Positions 53,511-64,000 of a stretch of DNA of 64,000 bases are shown one piece after another. The notes under the pieces are model-generated. The model was not told where the DNA came from. It made no database searches and was given only the letters and a program-made list of their open reading frames with translations. The position numbers and the translations under genes were made by a program. Each line of letters starts with the position of its first letter. Positions within the stretch are counted from its first letter, which is position 1. This DNA is from Charina bottae (lineage: Eukaryota > Chordata > Lepidosauria > Squamata > Charinaidae): positions 177,164,274-177,228,273 of the forward strand of contig JALMGJ010000003.1 of the NCBI GenBank assembly GCA_023362775.1, read 5' to 3'.

Positions 53511-56335
53511 TTAATATATACATCAATTGAAATTTCCAGTTATTCAGATGGAGGGGGATATAACTGTATATATTAGGTATTATAATAAAACTAGGTGATG
53601 CACACTAAAGCCTGTTGAAATATGTTTTGCCCAGTGATTCTGTACTTTCGAGAGTCTAAATCTAATCTTGACCATTTTGATCTCACATTCACTGTGTCGG
53701 GGCTTTTTTTGTTTTAAATAGTTGCAATTTATCAGAATTATCAAATTTGTCTGGCTTTTCAGATCTGTTGATCAGCATTCTGCTGCCGCCGTCTGCATTG
53801 GACTCAATGGGGCTTGAAGGCTTTGCTCCAGCCCACAGGGGGAAGAAAGCCAGAGGGGGCATTCACAAGATACCTAGTTGCAATTTATAAAAATATTGAA
53901 TTTTTCATAAGTACCTAAATTTGAATAATTCACAGCCAATGTTTAGAATCATGAAAGTATACACTATAAAGTGGTCCAATAAAAAAAACAGACAACTGCA
54001 TTTGGATGAAGATGTCATAGAAAAGGCAAAAAGAAGAAAGAAAAAGAAGAAAGAAAAAAATCACAATGGAATGACTGTAAAGCTATCTGGTAGGCATACT
54101 TATACCTCATTGAATATAGTGTTTTTTGTCTAATATAATCATCAGAGAAGAATAGAAAAGATAGAATTTGGCAATGTTGTACAAGCAAAGTACCAAGATT
54201 TGCAATCAGAAGTCAAGCCAGGGGAGAAGCCAAATATAAAACAGAAAGTAAATACTGGGGAAACAGGAATAATTTTTTATGAAGTAGGCTAAGACATTTG
54301 GGAGAGCACACAATACTGAAATAGTGCTTTTTGCAAGTTAAAGTATGTTTTCACATTTTAGCAAATATTTTATGCCAGCTTCTAATGACATTTAATTCTA
54401 AATAAAGACCATTGTGCCAGTAACATTATTTCATAAATGGCTTCAGATAAACTACAAGAATTAAAATAATTTTGCACAACAATAATTTACACAATTATTG
54501 GGTTATAGTCTTGAATCACTGATTCTTATACATTTTTATAGATTAAGAAGAGCTTCTACTTGCAAGGCAACCATGATACTGCAACAGATCATAACTTGGG
54601 TACAAAATGAGAAGAAAATGAAGATCTTGTGATGTTCTTATACATATGTACATGTATATCTGTCACATTGTTACATTGCAGTTAAATTATTGCAAAATGC
54701 AGAAAAGGGGTAAGGAATAGTAAGCCAAAGAAAAGTGATGGCATGAAATAAGAAAAAGAAAAGGAAACATTGCCAAAACTAGCTTACACCAACACCATTT
54801 TCTATACCTTTTGTATATTTTTCTATTCTTACAAACCTTGCTTCACTATATCTATAAGCTGCTTCATAGACTGCCTTTTGTTCTTTAAACTTCTCACCTC
54901 TCACTTTTTCAGGATGTCATTAACTTCATCCAACCATACTTATTCAGTCTTTCCTTTCCCCTTGACCCATTCACTCTTCCTTCATATACTGTATTAGTTT
55001 TGCAACTCTCTCCTCATTCATTCTCTCCCTCAACACACTTTCATACCATTCACTTTCATATTCAGTCCATCTTTATTCAGCATACACTCTGTGCTCACTT
55101 ATCTTGTCCCAACCTATCCATTCATGTCAACTAGCAGAATATTTTTTCCTGAATCACATTCATTCTTAACATGCAATTTTTCCAGAAGTCATCTCTTTCT
55201 TTTTTTAAAAAATCATTATTTATTATAATTCACTGGAGCATTAACGTGTAACTATGATCAATATATGCCCCCTACTTTCCCATAACAACTCTCATAAGCC
55301 AATGCATACTTTCTGACATATATTTTAGCTCTTTCATTTATTCATGTATTTATCCATTCCATTTCACAAGCTCAGACCTCCTTCAGTCAGATCCACTATA
55401 TCCTTTCCCTTTTAAACTCACAATACACAATATATTTATTTTCCTTTCATTTGTTAATTCATGCTCTTTGCCATTTACTCCTCTTACATTCCAAGTTATA
55501 ATCTTCTATAGTCATCACTGGATGGGCCCATAGATATTGACCCAACCACCCATTATGGCTTTGGTCAATTCAGGGTTTTACATAATGCTTTTTACTAAGA
55601 TAGATAAGGTATAGTCTAGATTATTGACCTTAGTTGTACTTCACATGCAGCATCCCCAGCTAATAGTATGGAGAGTACCTGCCAGGTTTGGCACATTTTG
55701 GCCAGTATGCCACAAGTACAACCAAAACCCTGCTTTATCCCAGTAATGCAATTCTATGCAAGCTAGGATCTCTAATGAAGAAAGTTAACATGCTGTTACC
55801 TGCATCTCACCAAGTAGGTAGTATATGCAGAGTATTGACACATTCAGATTTCCCATTACTACTGATTTGTAAATGTTATCCATGTTGTGTGTGTATCCAT
55901 CCAGTCCTTAAATTGAAAGTAATTAATAAGCTATATTTCAAGAACAGTCAGTGAAACTTAACTGAGATTCTGACCTTCTGTCATACACCTGTTCCCTATA
56001 TACAGTAACACTATAAAAATATAAAAGACTGAGGTATGGAAGTTCCAAATGAGATGGATTGATGGCAAAGAATTTGTCTTAAACTTTAGGAGTTGCTTTC
56101 ATTTTTACAGTTCAATAATCTGAGATTGATAACTAATCTTACCCTATTTAAGTAGGATGAGGAATTAACTGATAGGCTACCATGGAAAATAATTAAGATT
56201 ATTACTAAAGAAAATTACCATTTCCTTTAGTCTGTGACGTATTCTGAAATCACACTGATTGAATTAACCCATTACTATTTTGTGGTCAATTTTTTTCTGG
56301 ACTCAATAGGCAGCTATTATTATAGATGTACTTAC
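53511..56335. other. COLEC12 intron, unassigned
   Basis: AT-rich intron between the PLE remnant and the transmembrane exon. It includes a purine-rich tract (agaagaaagaaaaagaagaa near 54,030). No exon or repeat family recognised. Confidence 0.65.
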
Positions 56336-56458
56336 CTTTGTATCCCAGGACAGCTACTGTTATTGCTAGCAAGGCACATAATATATACAAAAGTATGATA
56401 GAAAATTTCAGTGCCCAGTTACTTTTACACTTGGTGCATTGTGTTCCTTCTTGAATAC
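56336..56458 (-). CDS. COLEC12: COLEC12 transmembrane exon
   Basis: 123 bp encoding the juxtamembrane cytoplasmic segment GIQEGTQCTKCKSNWALK and the membrane anchor FSIILLYILCALLAITVAVL then GYK, nearly identical to mammals. CTKC is a cytosolic Cys pair. The receptor is type II: N-terminus inside, lectin outside. The acceptor is ...attttgtag and the donor is AAAG followed by gtaagt. The exon starts in phase 1 (split Gly), so at least one upstream exon carries the start codon and endocytic N-terminus. Confidence 0.96.
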
Positions 56459-59216
56459 CTACAAAATAAAATTAAGAATTTAGATTCCTCTTTAGCTTTA
56501 ATTATTTTGTAATAAATTGTTCTGAAGTTGTTTATTTGCAAGTCTGCATAAAGCTAAAACTAAATGTGGTTTACTGGTAACCTATAATCAGTTAGTTTGT
56601 TGGTTTGATAAGAGACAGTCATACATTACATCCAATGCAAGTTCAACCAATTAATCTATTTATCTATTTGTCCATCTATCCAAGGACAGATAGACAGAGG
56701 TAGTTACTCACACATAATGTTCAATATATATACTACATACATGTAGTTTATTCCCCCAATGGACCATGTGTGAGTTCATACTGGGATTCCTGAATGATAG
56801 TTGTGTATTCTTTTGCATGCCAAAAGCTATTCCTTCACCTAAAACGGTATGGTACAATACTATCCTTTACATTGCTGTTAAAATATTCAGGTTCCTAAAT
56901 GAATAAACACTAGACACAAAAATATATTTTTTAATCTTATGAATAAGGGTTTTGATTCAAACAACTAGAAATAAGAAACACCCCTGTGCATTCTATGGGT
57001 CTTACATAGAATTGTGCTTTTCAGAAAAGTTTCTGTTCTACTTAAAGCATTCTAAATATAAGTTAACCACTTACCTAACAGTTAAAAGAAATATTGAACA
57101 ACCAAAAACATTGGTATTGAACTCTGGAAACTGAATATATGCTAATTTAGCCAATTAAATTGCAATAGGGCACGAAGTAGTTATGATTTCTTCCAGTTAC
57201 GAATGCATATAGTCTTATGGTTTTTGTTGTTAACTTTTGTTTGCTCCTATTAAAATTAAATATTCAATTCCTGAACCTTCTCAGTTCTCTGTAAATTTAA
57301 GTAAAATGAATGGAATGTAAGTGAAACTCGGGGAGGGCTTTAGTCCCTGACTGCTTTTGTTAGGAGGAAAAAACTGTATGGTGAATTGTATATTCTTGAG
57401 AATTTTCCAGTATTCATTAGTAGATTAAAAGTTCGTAAGAGTATTCCATGCTCTTGAAATGATCATATGCTAAATTATGCAAAACTGAGTTTAGTCTGCA
57501 TTGGACTTTTATCTGCTCGTATTAGTTCCTTGATTTGAGTCCTTCATTATGTAATCTGAGCACAGAGCTTTAACGATGGGCTGCTTCCAAACTTTTGTCA
57601 CTGGTTGAACATACCAGAGAGTCCGGTCACTTCCGGATGCTGCACATTTCTCCCCACTGACTTAAACAACCCTTAATAAGTATCAGATGGGATACAATGG
57701 GCCTTCTTTCACTAGACACACTTTTCTGTTTCCTGGCTTATTATAATGCAAGGTCTGTTTTTTCTTTGTCACTGTTGGGAAGACATCTGGCTAAACAGAC
57801 CGAAGCCTAGTACAAAGGGATCCAGCTGATACACATGTTTTGGGGACCCCCTTTCTCCAGGAGCCAAGATGATCACAAAAAAAAACAAGCTAGAAAGAAA
57901 GACATCCTCCTGTTACTAGCCTTTGTAGTATTTGTTTTTCTTGGACTACATTCCAGTGACTGGGGACTTTGTTCTCAAGTGGGGGTCTCCATCTGCAGAT
58001 ATTTGGAGGGAAGGAGATTGCAGATAAACAGTTTTACTACTGAGGAATGAAACGATATTTTTGCCTTCTTTTTTTTCCCGTAAGGCTCATCAATAATTCC
58101 AAGAGCCTTTATCTGGATCTTTGAATGTAATCCTATGTCTTTTATCTTACTGAATAATTGCTAAAAGTTTTCCACCAAGCTATTTCTTTATTATCTTAGG
58201 TGAAAAATCTATTCCTATCTTTCCCATAAAAGAAAACTTGAGGTGTAATTATCTAAAGTACTCTTGAAATGTGACCTACTTTGTTTTCCAGGTAAGACCC
58301 AAATCTAAACAGTTGGTCTGGCCTTATCTTTATCAAGGTAGCAAAAAGGTAATGACAAGCAAAACACTCACACTGATTTAGAAAATAAAACACTTAAAAA
58401 TTTTTTTAATGGAAAGTGGTACAGAAATGTTTGAAATAAATAAAACTCTCTTTAACTGGTAATGATGCATGCAGCATCGGTTAATTCCAGGGATGATAGA
58501 ATTTATAGTAAATAAAACTGCCCCATCATCTCTTATCTATTATTTCTTCCCCAAGGTAAAATCTCTCTCTTTCTCCTTTACTGGGAAGCTATAGGTGCGG
58601 CGTACAGAGCTGTTGATCACAATTCAACTATACCAAAATTTTCAAATTATATGTTGAAACTTCCTGCAAAATATGAACTATCCAATCTATTACAATACAT
58701 AGCAACAAATAATTGTAAATAAAGATTTTGTTTGTATGGTTACATCTTTATAACTGCTCTATCAAGATTTATTCTAGTTGAAAGAAAGGTTTGGAAAGCT
58801 TAATTGTTTTTACTGGTTAGCCAGAAGGAGCTCAGAGGCCAATTAAACTATTAATCTCCTAGCTCCTGCCAGTGTCTATACTACATGAGAACACTTTAGT
58901 GTCATTAAATAATAAGTGCAGTAGGATATTTTCTTAATTTTCCTTTTTTATATAAAGTTCACCTTTAAACCAGAAACCCTTTTGGAAATACAAAAAAACA
59001 GTGTTTTAAGCACATACGACACCACTAGGTGTCACCCATGAACACTAAAAAATGGCTGAAAATCTCAGAAGATGGCCCACAATTACAAGATTTTCGTGTT
59101 GCATGAGATCCTGAGATTTCAGTGGTTTAATTTTTTTTCAATTTTTTTTTAATTAGCACCCACACCATCAGGCAAAATAATACATTGCTGTCCACTGCCT
59201 AAAAAGCTTCATAACC
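56459..59216. other. COLEC12 upstream intron, unassigned
   Basis: No N-terminal COLEC12 exon was found here. A hydrophobic peptide encoded at 57,835-58,050 (plus strand) has no supporting splice or domain context. Otherwise featureless AT-rich intron. Confidence 0.6.
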
Positions 59217-59217
59217 C

Positions 59218-59420
59218 CTTTGTTGTTGTTCAGTTGTTTCGCCGTGTCCGACTCTTCGTGACCTCATGGACCATAGCACGCCAGGCCTTCCTGTCCTCCA
59301 CTGTCTCTCGGAGTTTACTCAAATTCATGTTCATTACATCGGTGATGCTATCTAACCATCTCATCCTCTGCCGTCCCCTTCTCCTTTTGCCTTCAGTCTT
59401 TCCCAGCATCAGGATCTGAT
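59218..59420 (-). mobile_element. BovB LINE 3' end
   Basis: ttgttcagttgtttcgccgt followed by gtccgactcttcgtgacctc is the inverted BovB tail. The minus strand carries the end of its reading frame and the gtcggacacg-type tail also used by the SINE at 34,176. The 5' parts are absent. Confidence 0.85.
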
Positions 59421-59816
59421 ATAACCCCTGCTAAGGATTAAATTTTAGGCTGCAGTACAGTCAAAATATTTACCTTGGAAACAATGCTGGAACAGTATTA
59501 CTGCTGAACATCTAAGATACTGTTTAAAGACAGTATTTTCACAAACTCTTAAACCCATTAAATACCTTGCAGCCTTAATTTTTAAACTAATCTACTCCTT
59601 TCTGCACCTACTGTAATTTTCCAAATTAAATGAGATCCCATTCAAAGATAGAGAATCTCACTTAAATGCATTCATAATAGTTCTGAACTGTGATGTGGTA
59701 TAGGAACTTTCAAATGAGATCATCAATGTGAAATATGAAGTGATACTGTTATCTGAAAATCTGAAACAGAGAGAGAGAAAGAGAGAGACCTTTCCCAAAA
59801 TCTCTAGGGTTTAGAC

Positions 59817-60391
59817 CAGAGCTTTCCAAACTGTGTGTCGGGACACGTTAGTGTGTCAGCTGCAGTGTCTGGGTGTGTTGCGGCTGCTGCTGCCTCCGAG
59901 CCCTGCCAGGATTCCGTGCAGGTCCTAGTGCCTGCCTTGTGCCTTGCTGCCTCCAAACCTGCTGTGATTCCGCCCAGGTCCTAGTGCCTGCCTTGTGCCT
60001 TGCTGCCTCCAAACCTGCTGTGATTCCACGCAGGTCCTAGTGCCTGCCTTGTGCCTTGCTGCCTCCAAACCTGCCCTGCCAGGATTCCACGCAGGTCCTA
60101 GTGCCTGCCTTGTGCCCTGCTGCCTCCAAACCTGCTGTGATTCCACGCAGGTCCTAGTGCCTGCCTTGTGCCTTGCTGCCTCCAAACCTGCTGTGATTCC
60201 ACGCAGGTCCTAGTGCCTGCCTTGTGCCTTGCTGCCTCCAAACCTGCTGTGATTCCGCGCAGGTCCTAGTGCCTGCCTTGTGCCCTGCTGTAAGAGTGTG
60301 TCGCGAAATGATGCCCTGCTGTAAGAGTGTGTCGCGAAATGATGCATGTCTAAAAAGTGTGTCACTAACATGAAAAGTTTGGAAAGCTCTG
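59817..60391. mobile_element. hAT MITE, GCTTTCCAAACTG family, copy 6 (expanded)
   Basis: 575 bp, starting CAGAGCTTTCCAAACTG and ending AAGTTTGGAAAGCTCTG. The 8-bp duplication has one mismatch (GTTTAGAC at 59,809-59,816, GTTTAGAT at 60,392-60,399). The interior has expanded into a minisatellite. Closest to copy 3. Confidence 0.87.
59888..60290. repeat. 56-bp minisatellite inside MITE copy 6
   Basis: About seven units of 56 bp containing cctgctgtgattccacgcag followed by gtcctagtgcctgcc. One unit differs (cctgccctgccaggattcc at about 60,070). The open frames across it are repeat artefacts. Confidence 0.92.
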
Positions 60392-60523
60392 GTTTAGATC
60401 ATGAAGAGTAGACTTTCTATTTTCTAGAGATTCAGCTAAAGCCAGAGGAAAAGCCACACTACCAAGAGCTCCTTAGCAAACGTTAACTACTGTAGAACTT
60501 TCCTGGAGTTGGGCAGCTAGTAA

Positions 60524-60572
60524 CTGTGAGTGAGTGAGTGAGTGAGTGAATTAATTAATTAATTAATTAATT
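60524..60572. repeat. (TGAG)n and (ATTA)n simple repeats
   Basis: About five to six gtga units followed by about six atta units. Confidence 0.9.
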
Positions 60573-60811
60573 TCCTGCACAGCATAGCCATCTAGGTCTC
60601 CAAATTTCTGTAGCACCTCTGAAAGTATTAGTTCAAGTGTGCCTATAAATGGAAAGGAAACGTCTCTCACAAGATCATCAAATCATCAGCTATGTGTCTT
60701 CATTAATCCTTTCTTTAGCCTCTAACATAATAAAGAATCCACAAAGGATGCCATTATTTTCTCTGGAAGGGGTTTCAACAAAGGAAATGTTTTTGACACA
60801 AAACAAGTAAA

Positions 60812-60925
60812 GATTGTCTTGAACAGAGCTCAGCTCCTGGTGACTATTAAGGACACAGCCAAGCCGTTTTCTTGGCAACTGTATGGAAGTTTGCCATTGC
60901 TTTCTCCAGGATATTTTTTCAACTC
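60812..60925 (-). mobile_element. SINE tail fragment
   Basis: cgttttcttggcaactgtat then ggaagtttgccattgctttc matches the left part of the SINE at 22,713-22,926. The tRNA head is missing. Confidence 0.5.
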
Positions 60926-61714
60926 CAATCTAGCCAACAAGCCTTTTCATAAAGAGGTAAAGAATCCTCATTATCCAGCTTGATCATCATCTCCCAACTG
61001 TTTTTATAACCCAATCACTTAGCTTATGGCTTTGTTCTTGCTCACTGCAGGCTCAGAGATACAGAATGAATTGTTAAAAATCCTAATTACACACTTCAAC
61101 AGCCATGGGCATGTAATTAAATGGAACAATGTCATACTGCAATTAACCACAAAATAAAATATTTTAACTGACAAGAAAAAGAAGACAATTGCAAAAAGGG
61201 AAAATAGATACACACGCACGTACACACAAACAAACAAGAACTTAGAGTGTTTGCATACTTAAAATGTTAGGAATCGGAAGACTGTTTATGGTTCATTTTC
61301 GGGCAAACTGTTATAGCAGTATAGCTAGCCACAAAAATGGGCTAAGACCCTTTAATTCCTGGAGCTGATCTTCCTTCCATCTGTCACCCACTTGCCCAAT
61401 TACTCTGCATGTCTTATAAAGGGTTAAAAACAAGTAATCAAAAGTTAAACCACAGTAAAGAAGCCACTTGCACAAAGGAGGAGAAACAGACTCAAATATA
61501 CAACAATGAGCAAATTCACACATCTTCCCAGTACATATAGAAAGAGGCAGGTCTTTAAGTCAAAGGAAAAGTTTAGAAGGTAAGTTTTGCTACAGTATAT
61601 CAGCTTTTTTTTTTAAATACCAGTGTTGTGTTCTTAAAAAGCAAACTTCATTAATAGAGTCAGAGATGTCCACAGGGTATGACCAAACATGGTAAGACGA
61701 TGGTCGCAATGATG

Positions 61715-61790
61715 CGATAGAAGCTCTGCCTGTTTTTTTAAGGAGCATCACACACACAACACATATAAAAAAAACAGGCAGAACTTCGAT
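61715..61790. repeat. Imperfect foldback
   Basis: cgatagaagctctgcctgtt with a T run pairs with an A run and aacaggcagaacttcgat. The loop (about 27 nt) contains cacacacaacaca. The element family is not recognised. Confidence 0.7.
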
Positions 61791-62194
61791 TGCACCATTG
61801 CAGCTGCCACCCTGCAAATACTCTTGTAGTGAGAGATGCAGGGACAGAACCAAGCACTTCTTTCATGAAAAAACTGCACTTACGCCATAAGTAACTGCCC
61901 CTCTGTAACGGTAAAACTTGTTCATGAGCCGCCCTCTTTATACTGCATTATGACACCAAGATGTGGTGGCTACTGAGAAACCTGGGTAGCACTGACCAGC
62001 TTCCACTTTCTATTGGACGACACGGGGGATAAGGAAACTCACCTCCTAGACTGCAGCTTTTACCTCAGAAGCCGAGACAAGCCGTAAGCTAACAGGTACA
62101 CCCGGCACCACCTTTTGGTATCAGGCAGGGTCCTCCTTATTCTCTCAGTCCCTTTAACATGTGATATATTTTTATGCCACCAAGTAGCTTAACA

Positions 62195-62420
62195 CTGCAT
62201 GGTGGTGAAGGAGCTGGAGTGGCACTGGGGCCACCCAGGTCCTAGTCCATGCTCAGTCATAGAAGTTCACTGGGCGGCTTTGGGCCAGTCACTTTCTCTC
62301 TCAGCCCAACTTACCATACAGCGTTGTTGTGGGGAAAAACGAGAAGAGGAAGCACTATGTATGTACACCACCTTGAGTTCCTGAACAAAAGCCAGGATAT
62401 ACATTTAACAAATAAATATT
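62195..62420 (+). mobile_element. tRNA-derived SINE, diverged
   Basis: The core is gctttgggccagtcactttc and cagcccaacttaccatacag, with ccaccttgagttcctgaaca and tail tttaacaaataaatatt. The tRNA head is poorly preserved. Confidence 0.7.
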
Positions 62421-62424
62421 ACAA

Positions 62425-63230
62425 AAGTCTTTGAGGGTATTTCTTGTTTTGCTATTTTAGGTGCCTGTCTGAAACAGTAGTTTATGGCTGCCCTTAGTTT
62501 TTATTATATTTCATTATAGCTTTTACTAAGAACTCTTAGTAAACTCTAAGAGACAAACTCTTATTGGCACTCACAAGTTGAATAAACAAATTAATATGCT
62601 GCTGTGCACATTTCCTTTAATCCAAAGATCTAGTATTTATCCCCTAAAGAGCATCAGAGATTTCTGAAGAACCAAGCAAATACTTGCTTCTACTCTGTAA
62701 TCCTGCACTTCAAGAGTTGCCTTCAAAGTACTTAAGGGTTTCAAGATAAATAATACATTTCATCGGATTTAACTTTTGTTTACTTGACTGACTGTATTAA
62801 GTTGTTGGTTTTTTAAACTAAAATCTTATTCATAGCATTAGCATATGGACATTTTGCTTAGAAACAGAAATATAAGCATGTGTTGCTGCTTGGAGCTATC
62901 TGCCCAAAGTACTACCGAATACCAGACATGTTTAATGCAAGACATAGTGACCCAAACAGATGATTGCTGCATACCTAGAAACGGTGCATGAGGCATGGCT
63001 GCATAACAAAAATATTACACACCTTTTCTTCATCCACAGTTCATGACGGATGCCCTGGCATTTTATGTGTTTCTGCTCTGTAGGAACTGAGGTGGACATT
63101 CCCCAATAGCAGGTCAACCTTTTATGACCCATAAATTCCTCGTGGCTTTAACTTTAGCTTTAATTAATTTACATTCTATACCTAGAGGGGAATGTTCACT
63201 AAATAGTAACCTAAAATTCTGTCATTTTGT
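62425..63230. other. COLEC12 intron, unassigned
   Basis: AT-rich; no gene or repeat recognised. Confidence 0.55.
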
Positions 63231-63234
63231 TTAA

Positions 63235-63465
63235 TTTAATATTTCAGTTTTGAGGCTGCTTGACTCCACAGCAACAGGGTGGCTTACAATTAAAAGAGAA
63301 TTAAAAAGAAAACAGCATCTATCAAAGAAAGAGACTACAGCTGATCAGAAGCCCAACCCATAACCCCAAAGACCAAAACATACCAAAAGCCAAAGGGGCT
63401 TGACCACCACGCTAACCCAAGGCCTGGGAGAAAACCCAGGTTTTTAACAATTTGCAGAAACAAAA
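63235..63465 (-). mobile_element. Degenerate LINE 3' fragment
   Basis: cagggtggcttacaattaaa and gcctgggagaaaacccaggt followed by ttttaacaatttgcagaaa resemble the inverted 3' region of the L2/CR1-type copy at 6,603-7,490. Strongly decayed. Confidence 0.45.
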
Positions 63466-63735
63466 ACAAAAAAACTATGGAAACAATCTTCTATTTTTTT
63501 GAAGAATAAATACTTGACACATTCAGCTGCTTTTCTGTTAGATATTATCTACCTAGAAATTGCATTCTAAGGGGCTGCTGTTGAAAATAAACTTCCATTG
63601 ATCTGAGTTCAATAGTACTTTCATGTATCTGGATGTAGGACTGTGTTAATTATTTCTAAAATAAACAAAAAAAATGTAAACCTCACCTTTGTTTCAGAGA
63701 ACTTATTTTCACCTTGTTTATGCTAAATTCCATTA

Positions 63736-63815
63736 AGTACAATACTGTGTGTTTATGTTTGTGTGTATGTATGTATGTGTATACACACACACACGTACTG
63801 TATATATATATTTAA
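63736..63815. repeat. (TG)n/(TA)n microsatellite
   Basis: gtgtgtatgtatgtatgtgt followed by atacacacacacac and tatatatata. Confidence 0.85.
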
Positions 63816-64000
63816 AGAAATTGATACTTCATTTAAGAACTTTGTATCCCACTTTCTCCATTAAAAAAGTATATTTTTTGTTCATTCCCATTGAACTAAG
63901 AGTTTAATGGGACATGTGCAATATAAACATGAGAAAACCTACCATGGAAACAGAACATTTATTTATACCTGATTTATCTCCTGTTCTACTTATAACCTTC

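Noticed and set aside
57835..58050. Plus-strand 71-codon frame with a hydrophobic stretch
   Set aside because: No splice signals, conserved motif or family; it lies in a COLEC12 intron on the other strand.
56459..64000. Expected COLEC12 N-terminal exon(s)
   Set aside because: I looked for the acidic MKDDFAEEEE-type start and found nothing; it is probably beyond the right edge across a large first intron.

Overview
This is a vertebrate nuclear window, most likely from a squamate reptile (lizard or snake). The evidence is intron-split vertebrate genes plus a squamate-type repeat load: BovB and L2/CR1-type LINEs, CR1, Sauria-like tRNA SINEs, many hAT-type elements with 8-bp target duplications, Penelope-like elements (PLEs) and a Tc1 transposon. 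There are no bacterial-style genes. I can see no diagnostic sequence that fixes the species.

Two protein-coding genes are present, both transcribed leftward (minus strand), in the THOC1-COLEC12 order of human 18p11.32. THOC1 (THO complex subunit 1) contributes its CpG-rich promoter and first five coding exons (5,980 down to 263) and runs off the left edge. The interval from about 6.1 to 20.4 kb lies between the genes and is mostly transposons. COLEC12 (collectin-12, a scavenger receptor) occupies roughly 20.4-64 kb. Its C-type lectin exons are at 20,983-30,525, the collagen exon at 32,292-32,762, the large coiled-coil exon at 41,807-42,853, a small stalk exon at 43,574-43,669 and the transmembrane exon at 56,336-56,458. 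The N-terminal cytoplasmic exon(s) were not found and presumably lie to the right. Splice phases agree at every junction and give about 716 residues.

Three things stand out. First, the 96-bp COLEC12 stalk exon is duplicated, with intact splice sites, 1.37 kb upstream in transcription order (99 bp at 44,945-45,043). The copy sits inside a Penelope-like element that was later also broken by a full-length RTE-like LINE (10-bp target duplication), a hAT MITE and a copia-like LTR element. Second, a 2.45-kb hAT-type element (7,517-9,963) carries about 26 tandem units, each holding an E-box, a CCAAT box and a GC box, followed by good splice signals: a possible mobile promoter or enhancer array. Third, two Penelope-type foldbacks (4,196-4,788 and 38,262-38,526) contain sequences that fit the hammerhead ribozyme core.

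Other notable items are an uninterrupted 1,069-codon LINE reading frame inside a COLEC12 intron, an almost intact Tc1 element of a type reported from lampreys and fishes, and six members of one hAT MITE family with clear 8-bp target duplications. One of these MITEs has swallowed an inverted copy of its own host flank.
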